Below, in pieces: positions 41,539-49,553 of a stretch of DNA of 64,000 nt. Each line of letters starts with the position of its first letter. Positions within the stretch are counted from its first letter, which is position 1. A program made the position numbers and the translations under genes. The notes below the pieces were generated by a model that had not been told where the DNA came from, searched no databases, and was given only the letters and a program-made list of their open reading frames with translations. The stretch is from Curvivirga sp965219885 (lineage in GTDB: Bacteria; Pseudomonadota; Alphaproteobacteria; UBA8366; Aestuariispiraceae): assembly GCF_965219885.1 (NCBI RefSeq), contig NZ_CBDCOT010000007.1, forward strand, positions 463,084 through 527,083, given 5' to 3'.

Positions 41539-42060
41539 TTATAATCCAACAATGATTCCAATAATGAAGGAAACATTGCCATGCTCATCAAAAAGCGGGC
41601 AATCTAAAGATTCAAATCGTTTATGATTTTTGCCAAATGCAGCCAAAGAACCTTCACATCTAATTGGTTTTTTGAGATGGCATAACCCATCTAGATATTT
41701 AGCAAGACTTATAAGTTCTGGCGTTTCGCCCTCAATGCTGAAATGGCTGCCAGCTTGATTTTTGCCGACTAAATTTCTGACTTCTTCGCCATTAAGGCGA
41801 TACAAATACTTCCCATTGTCAAGACATTCAATTAGGAAAAGGTTAGGGGCAATATGCCAGTTTTCCTCAATACAGAAGTCATCGCGATGAGGTAGCTTCG
41901 AAGTGAATGATTGCCACCATTCGTATAATTGACGTGCTTGAATTGAAAGAAAGTCATCACAGGATTGAATATACACCCTTGAAACATCTTCAAAATTTTC
42001 AACGCATGTATGGTTCATGTTCAAAAGTTTAATCTTGTCGTGGATGTTAAGTGATAACAT
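41539..42060 (-). CDS. PAS_5-type PAS domain protein (copy 1)
   Basis: 173-residue soluble protein. QLYEWWQSFTSKLPHRDDFC, NLFLIECLDNGKYLYRLNGE and FESLDCPLFDEHGNVSFIIG form the PAS_5-like pattern common in Rhodospirillales and relatives (W..P.R.DFxIxxxW..APxLxLIE). There is no output domain, so it may sense and bind a partner. It is a clear paralogue of the next minus-strand gene at 42109-42642, with the same residues at the aligned positions. No ribosome site is obvious at 42060; ATG at 42018 is an alternative. Confidence 0.78.
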   Translation of the reverse strand: MLSLNIHDKIKLLNMNHTCVENFEDVSRVYIQSCDDFLSIQARQLYEWWQSFTSKLPHRDDFCIEENWHIAPNLFLIECLDNGKYLYRLNGEEVRNLVGKNQAGSHFSIEGETPELISLAKYLDGLCHLKKPIRCEGSLAAFGKNHKRFESLDCPLFDEHGNVSFIIGIIVGL

Positions 42061-42108
42061 TTTGATGATGTTATGTTTTAATCAGAAAATCAACCTAAAA
42101 ATGAAATT

Positions 42109-42642
42109 TTACTTTAGAAGACAAATTACACCGATAATATGGGATATTTGCCCTGTCTTATCTACAAGCGGGCAATCGAAAGATTCAAACTTAATGTAAC
42201 TACGATCCAATAAAGATAGGTCCCCCATACATCTTGCGGTGGTTTTTTGGTCAACCAGTTTCCGCATGTAACTTGCAAAGGCTGCATTTACAGGCATATC
42301 ATTTTTTTGTCCGAGTTTCAGACCACGTTGGTTATGTCCTAAAATTTCGACAACTTGCTCTCCATTTAAGCGATAATGGAAAGTGCCGTCATTTTGAATC
42401 TCAATAAGATAAAGATAGGGGGCTAATCCCCAATGTTGAATGATATCGAAATCTTTACGTTGAGGGAATTTAGGTTGGTATTTTGAGTACCAATCAAATA
42501 ATTCACGTGTTTGAGTAGCGTTGAAGTCTTCCGCTTGTGGTCCGAAATATCTGTCGAAATCCTGCTGGGTTTCGCGTGTCATTGTGTAATTGGTTTCGTT
42601 ATGCGTCTCAAAAGGAGGCGTATTTTTGGCTTCGCCAATCAT
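42109..42642 (-). CDS. PAS_5-type PAS domain protein (copy 2)
   Basis: 177 residues from the ATG at 42642, which follows AAGGG; the upstream ATG at 42681 lacks a ribosome site. Same architecture as copy 1: ELFDWYSKYQPKFPQRKDFD, PYLYLIEIQNDGTFHYRLNG, FESFDCPLVDKTGQISHIIG. The pair arose by tandem duplication and then diverged substantially. They lie between the transporter and the kinase/phospholyase fusion but in opposite direction, so they may be sensors for the same substrate; this is inference. Confidence 0.78.
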   Translation of the reverse strand: MIGEAKNTPPFETHNETNYTMTRETQQDFDRYFGPQAEDFNATQTRELFDWYSKYQPKFPQRKDFDIIQHWGLAPYLYLIEIQNDGTFHYRLNGEQVVEILGHNQRGLKLGQKNDMPVNAAFASYMRKLVDQKTTARCMGDLSLLDRSYIKFESFDCPLVDKTGQISHIIGVICLLK

Positions 42643-42756
42643 CGATTTATCCCTTCTTCTATTAGGGATTGTATCAAGCATTTATAAAAATTTAAAGAAA
42701 ATTTTAGATAAATTTAATTTTTTGATCATTAAATGAATTTACATATGTATTTTAAT

Positions 42757-42773
42757 TCACAACTTAGTTGTGA
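42757..42773. promoter_or_regulatory. Operator-like palindrome upstream of the fusion gene
   Basis: TCACAACT (42757-42764), one T, AGTTGTGA (42766-42773): a perfect 8-bp dyad in the divergent region between PAS_5 copy 2 and the 1025-aa fusion gene. An AT-rich ACATATGT palindrome lies at about 42741-42748. Likely a regulator-binding site; the regulator is unknown. Confidence 0.5.
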
Positions 42774-42879
42774 TTAATAATATGAATCTACTTGATTATT
42801 TTCTACTTTCTATAGATGATCTTTCAATAGAATATATTACAAATATATCAGATATAATTGAAGGATATGGGGCGATATC

Positions 42880-45800
42880 ATGAATACGGCGTCGACAATT
42901 GTGGAAAAAGCAGCAGAGAAATCTGAAGCTCAACTAAGCTTTTGGCAAGAGATCGTAAAAGATCAGTATGGTGTTGAGGCGGAACTATCTTTGCTGGATG
43001 GAGAATATGACTTAAATATTTCCATGAAAGTTGATGGGCAAAATTGGGCTGTTTTAAAGGTAATGCGTCCCGGATGTGATCCTGATTTTGTTGATATGCA
43101 ATGTAAGGCTATTGCGCATGCTTTGGTGAATGATGAGACTTTACCTTTACCTGAAATTTTATCTAGTAAAGGTGGAAAGCAGTTTTTTTCGGTAATGGGG
43201 CCTGATGGCGCGGAACAACTTGTTTGGGCTATTAAATGGCTAGATGGAAACTTATATGGGAATGTGACACCACATTTATTGCCAACCCTTTACAATGTAG
43301 GACAACAAACTGGTTTGTTGGATAAAGCCTTATCAGATTTTGCACACGACTATATTAACCGTGATTTAAAATGGGATTTGCAACAAGCAGGTTGGATTAA
43401 AGAGTATTTCAACGACATCAAGAACAAGCAGGATCAGGCGCAAATTGTGGGTATTGCTGCCCAATTTGAACAATACCTTTTACCTCGTTTGAATAAGTTA
43501 TCAAAAGTTGCCATTCATAATGATCTAAATGATTACAACTTAATGATCTATCATGTGGGGCAGGGTGAATATAAAACGTCTGGCATGATTGATTTTGGCG
43601 ATATGGTACAAGCACCACGTGTTTGTGAATTGGCTATTGCTGGTGCGTATCTGGTTTTAGGTCAAAACAAACCTGAACATGCATTGGCGTCTTTTGTTGC
43701 GGGATATCATGAAGCCTATGGTCTAAGTGAAGATGAAATTACACTGATTTATCCTTTGTTGTTGACGCGATTGGCAGTAAGCGTAACCAATTCAGCGATT
43801 ATGAAGCAGGAACGTCCAGATGATCCATATGTGGTGATTTCTGAAAAACCAGCTTGGGATTTCTTGAAACTGGCCCGTCAAATTGATCCAAAATGGATAG
43901 AAGCCCATTTACGAGTGGCATGTGGTTATTCTCCTTTAAAAGAAAGCCATGCTATTTCCAAATGGTTGACAGCAAATAAAGATAAGTTTCATCCGATGAT
44001 GAAATGCGATTTATCTAAAGCGGGAGTTATTGATCTTTCACCAAATGGTGCTGGAATGGCTGTGCCACAAAATCCATTTGATCTTAAGGAAGGTGAAATT
44101 GAAAAGGCAATTCAGCAGCAAGTTGGAGATGTTGAAATTGTTATGGGGCGTTATGCCGAACCAAGATTGATTTATACAGAACCAGCTTTTCAGGATACCG
44201 ACTATAGCGGATGCGATAAGCGCACCGTTCATATGGGGGTAGATGTAATGGTACCGCCAGGAACGGAGCTTTTTGCCCCTTGTGAAGCTGTCGTGGCTGA
44301 CGTGGATATCAGATCCGATCATTTAGATTATGGCGGCGTTTTGCTGCTAAAGCATACGATTGATACAGGCGAAACTTTCTATGCACTTTATGGGCATTTA
44401 GCCCATAATGTTAAAGAGCTGGTGAAGGTTGGAGATAAAGTTAAACCGGGTCAAAAAATCGCAGAAATTGGAGATGAAAGTGAAAATGGTGGATGGGCAC
44501 CACATTTGCATCTTCAGTTGGCAGTCACTGATTTTGGTAAAGGCTGCGATATTGATGGTGTGGTCAATGCGGATGATCTTGAAATCTGGAAAGGTTTCTT
44601 CCCAAATCCTGCTGCCATGTTGGGATTAGATGATGAGGTTCTTGCGGCAGATATTATAGATCGTGATGAGTTGATCGCGGGGCGTAAAGCCATGTATTCT
44701 CCAAACTTGAAGTTATCTTATAAGAAGCCAATTCCGATGATCCGTGGTTGGAAGCATTTTCTATTTGATGAGGTTGGGCGTGTTTATCTGGATGCATATA
44801 ATAATGTGCCTCATGTTGGTCACGCACATCCACGAATTCAAAAAGTTGCCGCTGAACAACTTACCAAGATTAATACCAATACACGTTACTTGCATCCAGA
44901 ACAGGTTGCTTATGCGAAGAAGCTAACCAGCTGGATGCCAGATGAGTTAGATTGTGTCTTCTTTTTAAATTCCGCAACCGAAGCAAATGAGCTGGCTATG
45001 CGGATTTCCCAACAAATTACGGGTCAAAAAGACACTATTGTGATGGCAACAGGATATCATGGGCATACCAATACCGCATTGGCGTTGAGTGAGTATAAGT
45101 TTAACGGGCCGGGCGGTAAGGGGCCAGAAGACTGGATTCATATCGTCCCTGTGGCAGACGTATACCGTGGTGTTATCAGAGAGGATCATCCAGAGCCAGG
45201 TCCAGCATATGCAAAATATGTGGAGGAAACGGTACAAGCTATTGAAGCTAAAGGTAACAAAACGTGTGCCTATATTTGTGAAACTTTCCCAAGTGTAGGT
45301 GGGCAAATTGTGCTACCAGATGGATATCTGGATGCTGTCTACAAAGCCGTTCGTGCATCTGGCGGTATTTGTATTGCTGATGAAACTCAAACAGGGTTAG
45401 GCCGTATTGGTAGTCATCGATTTGGGTTTGAAACTCAAAATGTCGTGCCTGATATGGTGGTGCTAGGAAAACCGATAGGAAATGGTCATCCGTTAGGGGC
45501 ACTAGTGACCAAGCGGGAAATTGTCGAAAAATTCTCTAACGGGATGGAATTCTTCTCTACATTCGGCGGCTCAACTCTGTCTTGCGCAGTAGGGCATGAA
45601 TTGATGAATATTATGGAAGATGAAAAGGTTCAGGAAAACTCTTTTGAAACGGGGAATTACTTGATTGAAGGCCTCAAGCAGCTCGGCGAGAAATATGAGC
45701 CAATCGGTGATGTCCGCGGTTCAGGTCTTTTCTTAGGAGTCGATCTGGTTACAAGTCGAGAAACACGTGAGCCAGCAACGGATATGGCCAACTATGTTTC

Positions 45801-45957
45801 CAATCGTCTGCAACAACAACGTATCCTTATAGGGACAGATGGCCCATATGATAACGTATTGAAAATTCGTCCACCTTTGACATTTGGTAAAGAGGATGCG
45901 GATTATCTGCTTGCTGCTATGGATAAAATTTTCCAGGAAACGGCTTGTCAGATATAA
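42880..45957 (+). CDS. Trifunctional-looking fusion: APH-type kinase, M23 domain, class III PLP phospholyase/aminotransferase
   Basis: 1025 residues without signal peptide. Residues 1-370: aminoglycoside/hydroxylysine-kinase-like fold with the catalytic loop HNDLNDYN (His213, Asp215, Asn220) and the metal Asp238 in IDFGD. Residues 400-575: M23 fold with all zinc ligands (His451, Asp455, His544) and His542. Residues 600-1025: class III PLP enzyme with Asp834 (DETQTG) and Lys864 (LGKPIGNG), most like the AGXT2L phospholyases. In vertebrates a related kinase and phospholyase degrade 5-hydroxylysine through 5-phosphohydroxylysine; a sister lyase acts on phosphoethanolamine. The architecture is known in proteobacteria, but the substrate is not. 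The decarboxylase gene follows after 83 bp. Confidence 0.9.
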   Translation: MNTASTIVEKAAEKSEAQLSFWQEIVKDQYGVEAELSLLDGEYDLNISMKVDGQNWAVLKVMRPGCDPDFVDMQCKAIAHALVNDETLPLPEILSSKGGKQFFSVMGPDGAEQLVWAIKWLDGNLYGNVTPHLLPTLYNVGQQTGLLDKALSDFAHDYINRDLKWDLQQAGWIKEYFNDIKNKQDQAQIVGIAAQFEQYLLPRLNKLSKVAIHNDLNDYNLMIYHVGQGEYKTSGMIDFGDMVQAPRVCELAIAGAYLVLGQNKPEHALASFVAGYHEAYGLSEDEITLIYPLLLTRLAVSVTNSAIMKQERPDDPYVVISEKPAWDFLKLARQIDPKWIEAHLRVACGYSPLKESHAISKWLTANKDKFHPMMKCDLSKAGVIDLSPNGAGMAVPQNPFDLKEGEIEKAIQQQVGDVEIVMGRYAEPRLIYTEPAFQDTDYSGCDKRTVHMGVDVMVPPGTELFAPCEAVVADVDIRSDHLDYGGVLLLKHTIDTGETFYALYGHLAHNVKELVKVGDKVKPGQKIAEIGDESENGGWAPHLHLQLAVTDFGKGCDIDGVVNADDLEIWKGFFPNPAAMLGLDDEVLAADIIDRDELIAGRKAMYSPNLKLSYKKPIPMIRGWKHFLFDEVGRVYLDAYNNVPHVGHAHPRIQKVAAEQLTKINTNTRYLHPEQVAYAKKLTSWMPDELDCVFFLNSATEANELAMRISQQITGQKDTIVMATGYHGHTNTALALSEYKFNGPGGKGPEDWIHIVPVADVYRGVIREDHPEPGPAYAKYVEETVQAIEAKGNKTCAYICETFPSVGGQIVLPDGYLDAVYKAVRASGGICIADETQTGLGRIGSHRFGFETQNVVPDMVVLGKPIGNGHPLGALVTKREIVEKFSNGMEFFSTFGGSTLSCAVGHELMNIMEDEKVQENSFETGNYLIEGLKQLGEKYEPIGDVRGSGLFLGVDLVTSRETREPATDMANYVSNRLQQQRILIGTDGPYDNVLKIRPPLTFGKEDADYLLAAMDKIFQETACQI

Positions 45958-45960
45958 TTT

Positions 45961-45978
45961 ATTTTACGGTTGTAAAAT
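45961..45978 (+). repeat. Hairpin just after the fusion gene stop
   Basis: ATTTTAC (45961-45967) / GTAAAAT (45972-45978) with a GGTT loop, 3 nt past the stop codon. No T-run, so at best a weak terminator or a 3'-end stabiliser. Confidence 0.4.
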
Positions 45979-45998
45979 TATTGTTGACGGGAATTATT

Positions 45999-46036
45999 TT
46001 CTCCTCTAGTTGATTAATAGATCAATTGGAGGAGAA
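45999..46036 (+). promoter_or_regulatory. Long hairpin sequestering the decarboxylase ribosome site
   Basis: Arms 45999-46014 and 46021-46036 pair over 16 bp, including two G-U pairs, with loop TAATAG. The 3' arm contains the whole ribosome site GGAGGAG (46028-46034), 6 nt before the ATG at 46041. No T-run follows, so it is not a terminator. Strong candidate for translational control of the decarboxylase. Confidence 0.7.
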
Positions 46037-46040
46037 GCCT

Positions 46041-47213
46041 ATGAGCGCGCCGGTAAAGACCTATAAAAATGTAGATGCTTTCATCGCTGATAATCGCCCG
46101 AATATTCCTGTAAACTGTGTGTATCCGCATTTGGTGCGTCAGATGGCACGTGATTTTCTGGATGGATTTAATGGCACGCCTATGTATGCGGTGAAGGCCA
46201 ATCCATCTCCATTGGTTTTGAAAGAATTATATGCTGCCGGCATCCGTCATTTCGATACTGCATCCATGGATGAAATCAAGCTGATCAATAGCATGTTTCC
46301 TGATGCAACATGTTATTTTATGGCGCCGAGTAAGTTCGTTGGTGCTGCTAAAGAAGCATATGAAAAATATGGTTTACGTAATTTTGTGGCCGATCATCAA
46401 AGCGAAATTGATCGCCTACTGAATGATACCGGGGATGATGCAAATATCTTCATTCGTTTGAAGGCGCATTCAGAAGAAGCTGTATATGAATTATCTTCGA
46501 AATTTGGCATGGAAAATGAGGATGCGGTGAAAGCCTTACAATATCTTTCAAGCAAAGGGCGTAAGGCAAATATTTCTTTTCATGTAGGATCTTTATGTAC
46601 ACATCCAGATGCTTTTCCGCGGGCGGTGGCAAATGCCGCTATGGTGGCGAAAGAAGCAGGGGTTGAACTAAATGCTTTAGATGTGGGGGGAGGTTTTCCA
46701 TATAAATATCCTTCAATGGAAACACCGCCTTTAAAGGATTTTTTCGACGCTATCGATGAAGCAGTTAAAGCAGCAGATTTACCAGAAGATTGCGAAATTC
46801 TATGTGAGCCCGGACGCGCTTTATCGGCGAATGCACAAAGTCTATTATTGCAGATTATTATGATCAAAGGTGATCAGCTTTACTTAAATGATGGAATTTA
46901 TGGAAGTATGAGCGAGGTAGGGATGACGGAACTTGTGCGTTATCCATATCGTTTAGTAAGTTTTGATGGGCCACGTGCCAATGAAACTAAAGGTTTTGGT
47001 ACCTATGGGCCAACCTGCGACACCTTAGATGTTATGAATATGCATTTTGAGTTACCGGTGGATGTGCAAGTAGGGGATTGGATCGAAATCGGTATACTTG
47101 GCGCCTATAGTAATGCAGTTGCCTCAAACTTTAACGGCTTTTCTGCTGACAATTGGATGGTGGTTGAAGATGATAACGCTTTTCCGCCAACCTACTATCA
47201 TGCGCCAGTGTAA
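46041..47213 (+). CDS. Ornithine-type PLP decarboxylase (alanine-racemase fold)
   Basis: 390 residues from the ATG at 46041; the upstream in-frame TTG at 46026 is within the ribosome site. Fold-type III decarboxylase like eukaryotic-type ornithine decarboxylase: PLP lysine Lys52 in YAVKANPSP, HVGSLCTH, the Gly-rich DVGGGFP, CEPGRAL, and the partner-subunit active-site Cys326 in GPTCDTLD. Homologues decarboxylate ornithine, lysine or both to putrescine or cadaverine; specificity is not clear. Located 83 bp after the kinase/phospholyase fusion. A bidirectional hairpin terminator follows. Confidence 0.9.
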   Translation: MSAPVKTYKNVDAFIADNRPNIPVNCVYPHLVRQMARDFLDGFNGTPMYAVKANPSPLVLKELYAAGIRHFDTASMDEIKLINSMFPDATCYFMAPSKFVGAAKEAYEKYGLRNFVADHQSEIDRLLNDTGDDANIFIRLKAHSEEAVYELSSKFGMENEDAVKALQYLSSKGRKANISFHVGSLCTHPDAFPRAVANAAMVAKEAGVELNALDVGGGFPYKYPSMETPPLKDFFDAIDEAVKAADLPEDCEILCEPGRALSANAQSLLLQIIMIKGDQLYLNDGIYGSMSEVGMTELVRYPYRLVSFDGPRANETKGFGTYGPTCDTLDVMNMHFELPVDVQVGDWIEIGILGAYSNAVASNFNGFSADNWMVVEDDNAFPPTYYHAPV

Positions 47214-47256
47214 AATATCCCATATAATTTAGAAGTCTGACCTGACTTATATAACT

Positions 47257-47289
47257 AAGGCTCGAATATAAATTCGAGCCTTTTCTTTA
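47257..47289 (+). terminator. Intrinsic terminator between decarboxylase and carbonic anhydrase genes
   Basis: AAGGCTCGAAT (47257-47267) / ATTCGAGCCTT (47272-47282), loop ATAA, followed by TTTTCTTTA on the plus strand. Stop of the convergent carbonic anhydrase gene overlaps the T-tract; it may act for both genes. Confidence 0.85.
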
Positions 47290-47970
47290 TCTTTCTGGGT
47301 CTACTCTTGATTTATAATCTTCTGTGACTCGTGTTGTGGAGGCAACTGCAGGGAATGCTTCCCCTTCCAACTCACAGTTTTCTTTTTGGTTGCTGACGAT
47401 GGATCGTAAGATACCATCTCTAATGTCATAAATAACGCCGTGTACAGAAAGTTGTTGTCCACGTTTCCATGCATCTCTGACAATTGTAGTGTTAACGATA
47501 TTGCGTGTTTGTTCCACTACATTGAGTTCACATAAAAGATCGGTTCTTTTTTCGTCCGGACAAGCAAGCAATGCATCTTTGTAGAGCCTTTGCACGTCTT
47601 TAATATGTCTTAACCAGTTGTCAATCAGGCCTTTGTGTTCGGTGCAAAGGGAGGTATGCACGCCACCGCAACCATAATGACCTGCTACCACAACAGACTT
47701 TACTTTCAAAACTTCAACAGCATATTGCAATACGGATAAACAATTAAGGTCACTATGTACAACGACATTTGCAATGTTGCGATGCACGAAAACCTCACCT
47801 GGGGGTAGGCCTAAAATCTGGTTGGCGGGTACACGACTATCTGCACATCCAATCCATAGGAATTCCGGTGATTGCCCTTTACTGGATCTTTCAAAAAAGG
47901 TTGGATCTTCAGTATTTACCGTTTCAACCCAATCCTTATTCATATCCAGAATTTTATTGAGTGTCTCCAT
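47287..47970 (-). CDS. can: Beta-carbonic anhydrase
   Basis: 227-residue zinc enzyme interconverting CO2 and bicarbonate. Cys42, Asp44, Arg46, His98 and Cys101 occupy the same numbers as in E. coli Can, giving a clear type II beta-CA with CADSR and HYGCGG signatures. Cytosolic. Neighbouring minus-strand genes encode an SbtB-like PII protein and SbtA bicarbonate permease (ends 88 bp upstream of its ATG), so its probable job is to balance imported bicarbonate with CO2 for carboxylases. Confidence 0.94.
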   Translation of the reverse strand: METLNKILDMNKDWVETVNTEDPTFFERSSKGQSPEFLWIGCADSRVPANQILGLPPGEVFVHRNIANVVVHSDLNCLSVLQYAVEVLKVKSVVVAGHYGCGGVHTSLCTEHKGLIDNWLRHIKDVQRLYKDALLACPDEKRTDLLCELNVVEQTRNIVNTTIVRDAWKRGQQLSVHGVIYDIRDGILRSIVSNQKENCELEGEAFPAVASTTRVTEDYKSRVDPER

Positions 47971-48058
47971 TAGTATTTTTCCCCATTAGTTTACGACCCT
48001 TAATTCTCTCAACCATAAAGATTGATGAAGAATGTAGCAAGTAATGGAAACTAGAATT

Positions 48059-48370
48059 TTAGAAACGATCCCCTCTAAGTACAGTTACTTCATTGATAAC
48101 AATAATCCCGATTTTATCTTCGATAATAGGTGAAATTTCCTCTAGAAGTTCATCAAGTTTGTTATCATCGATCACAAGGTAAACTACCCCCATACTTCCG
48201 GCTTCTGTCGGAAGCTTGTCCTTTCTCCAGGAACCGCTTTCGCCGGCACCCGCAATTGCAGGCACCGCTGTATATCCAGAGATATCGAATTGATCTAACA
48301 AGTCTAAGAAGCGTCGTAGAAATGCCATATCGATGACAACTGTGACCTGTTTTTTCTGATATGTGTTCAT
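48059..48370 (-). CDS. SbtB-like PII-family protein
   Basis: 103 residues with the PII ferredoxin-like pattern: strand KKQVTVVIDMAFLRRFLDLL, then DISGYTAVPAIAGAGESGSW in place of the usual T-loop start, MGVVYLVIDDNKLDELLEEI, and IIVINEVTVLRGDRF. It lacks the GlnB uridylylation tyrosine. Directly downstream of the SbtA gene (11 bp), which identifies it as an SbtB-type regulator of bicarbonate transport. Cyanobacterial SbtB binds cAMP/adenine nucleotides and blocks SbtA. The redox CGPxGC C-terminus of cyanobacterial SbtB is absent. Confidence 0.8.
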   Translation of the reverse strand: MNTYQKKQVTVVIDMAFLRRFLDLLDQFDISGYTAVPAIAGAGESGSWRKDKLPTEAGSMGVVYLVIDDNKLDELLEEISPIIEDKIGIIVINEVTVLRGDRF

Positions 48371-48381
48371 TTGTGTTTACC

Positions 48382-49353
48382 TCAAAGCATGCTTGCAATC
48401 GTAATATATGTTGGGATGCCGATTGAAATATTAATCGGGAATGTTATTGCTAGTGACAGGGTTAAGTAAATAGATGGCTTTGCTTCCGGCAAGGCAATAC
48501 GCATTGCTGCGGGTACAGCAATATAGGAAGCGCTGGCTGACAGAATTGAAATTAAGACAATATCACCGGTCGAGAAGCCCAGAAGTTTTGCTGCTAAGCC
48601 GCCAACAAAGCCGCCTACAAACGGCATATACATGCCAAAGAAGATCAATGGGATTTTGAATTCTGATTTGATTTGACGTAATTCACGTCCTGCGATCAGG
48701 CCCATATCCAGCAAGAACAAGCACAAAATACCTTTGAATGGCACATTTAAGAAGCCTGCAATTTCCTGATAACCTTTTGGACCGGTAATCATACCAATAA
48801 GGAATGACCCGAGAAGCAAAACGATTGAGGAGTTGAAGACAATTTCACGACCAATTGAGCTGTGCATCGAGTTAGTTTTATCTTTATCTGACTTTCTATT
48901 TGCTAGATAAAGGGCAGCTAGAATAGCAGGTGCTTCCATCGCTGCGGCAGCAGCAACCATATGACCTGAATAGGCAATGCCAAGCGTATCCAATGTAGTG
49001 ATAGCCGCAACAAATGTAACAATAGAAATAGAACCGTAATGAGCTGCGACCGCCGCGCGATCTATACGGGCTAGTCCTGTGAAAGTTCTTAAGAAGCCGT
49101 AGGCAATAAAAGGAATAAGGGCACTAAGTGTTATACCCAATAGAATAACCACCACTAAATCTGCACCAAGGCCATTTTCGACAGCAGCAACACCGCCTTT
49201 AAAGCCAATCGCCATCATTAAATACAAAGACATTATTTTTGCGATACTTTGTGGGATTGAGAGATCTGATCGCACAAGAGCAGCAAATAGACCTAGCGCA
49301 AAAAATAAGATTGGAGGGGCTAACAAATTGTTAGTGATGATCGATAAATCCAT
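48382..49353 (-). CDS. sbtA: Sodium-dependent bicarbonate permease (SbtA family)
   Basis: 323-residue inner-membrane transporter with about ten helices arranged as two inverted halves; the first half ends near residue 150. AALVRSDLSIPQSIAKIMSL, AIGFKGGVAAVENG, AHYGSISIVTFVAA and MEAPAILAALYLA match SbtA, which imports bicarbonate with sodium. A hydrophilic loop (NRKSDKDKTNSMHSS) in the middle is where cyanobacterial SbtA has its regulatory insert. First gene of the operon with the SbtB-like protein, and next to carbonic anhydrase. Confidence 0.88.
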   Translation of the reverse strand: MDLSIITNNLLAPPILFFALGLFAALVRSDLSIPQSIAKIMSLYLMMAIGFKGGVAAVENGLGADLVVVILLGITLSALIPFIAYGFLRTFTGLARIDRAAVAAHYGSISIVTFVAAITTLDTLGIAYSGHMVAAAAAMEAPAILAALYLANRKSDKDKTNSMHSSIGREIVFNSSIVLLLGSFLIGMITGPKGYQEIAGFLNVPFKGILCLFLLDMGLIAGRELRQIKSEFKIPLIFFGMYMPFVGGFVGGLAAKLLGFSTGDIVLISILSASASYIAVPAAMRIALPEAKPSIYLTLSLAITFPINISIGIPTYITIASML

Positions 49354-49553
49354 TTCTTAAACCTTATTCAAAAAATCTTTTTATTCGCATCATCCTCATT
49401 CCGACTTTTTAAAATAGGTCAGAAAAATGAAATTCATTTGTAAATGAGTTGATGCATTTACTTATTTATAAAGCATTCAATACTTGTTGTTATTAAATTT
49501 GCGCACTATTTTGTCTAATCAAAAATAAAATTCAAGAGATTTGGATCAAGAAT

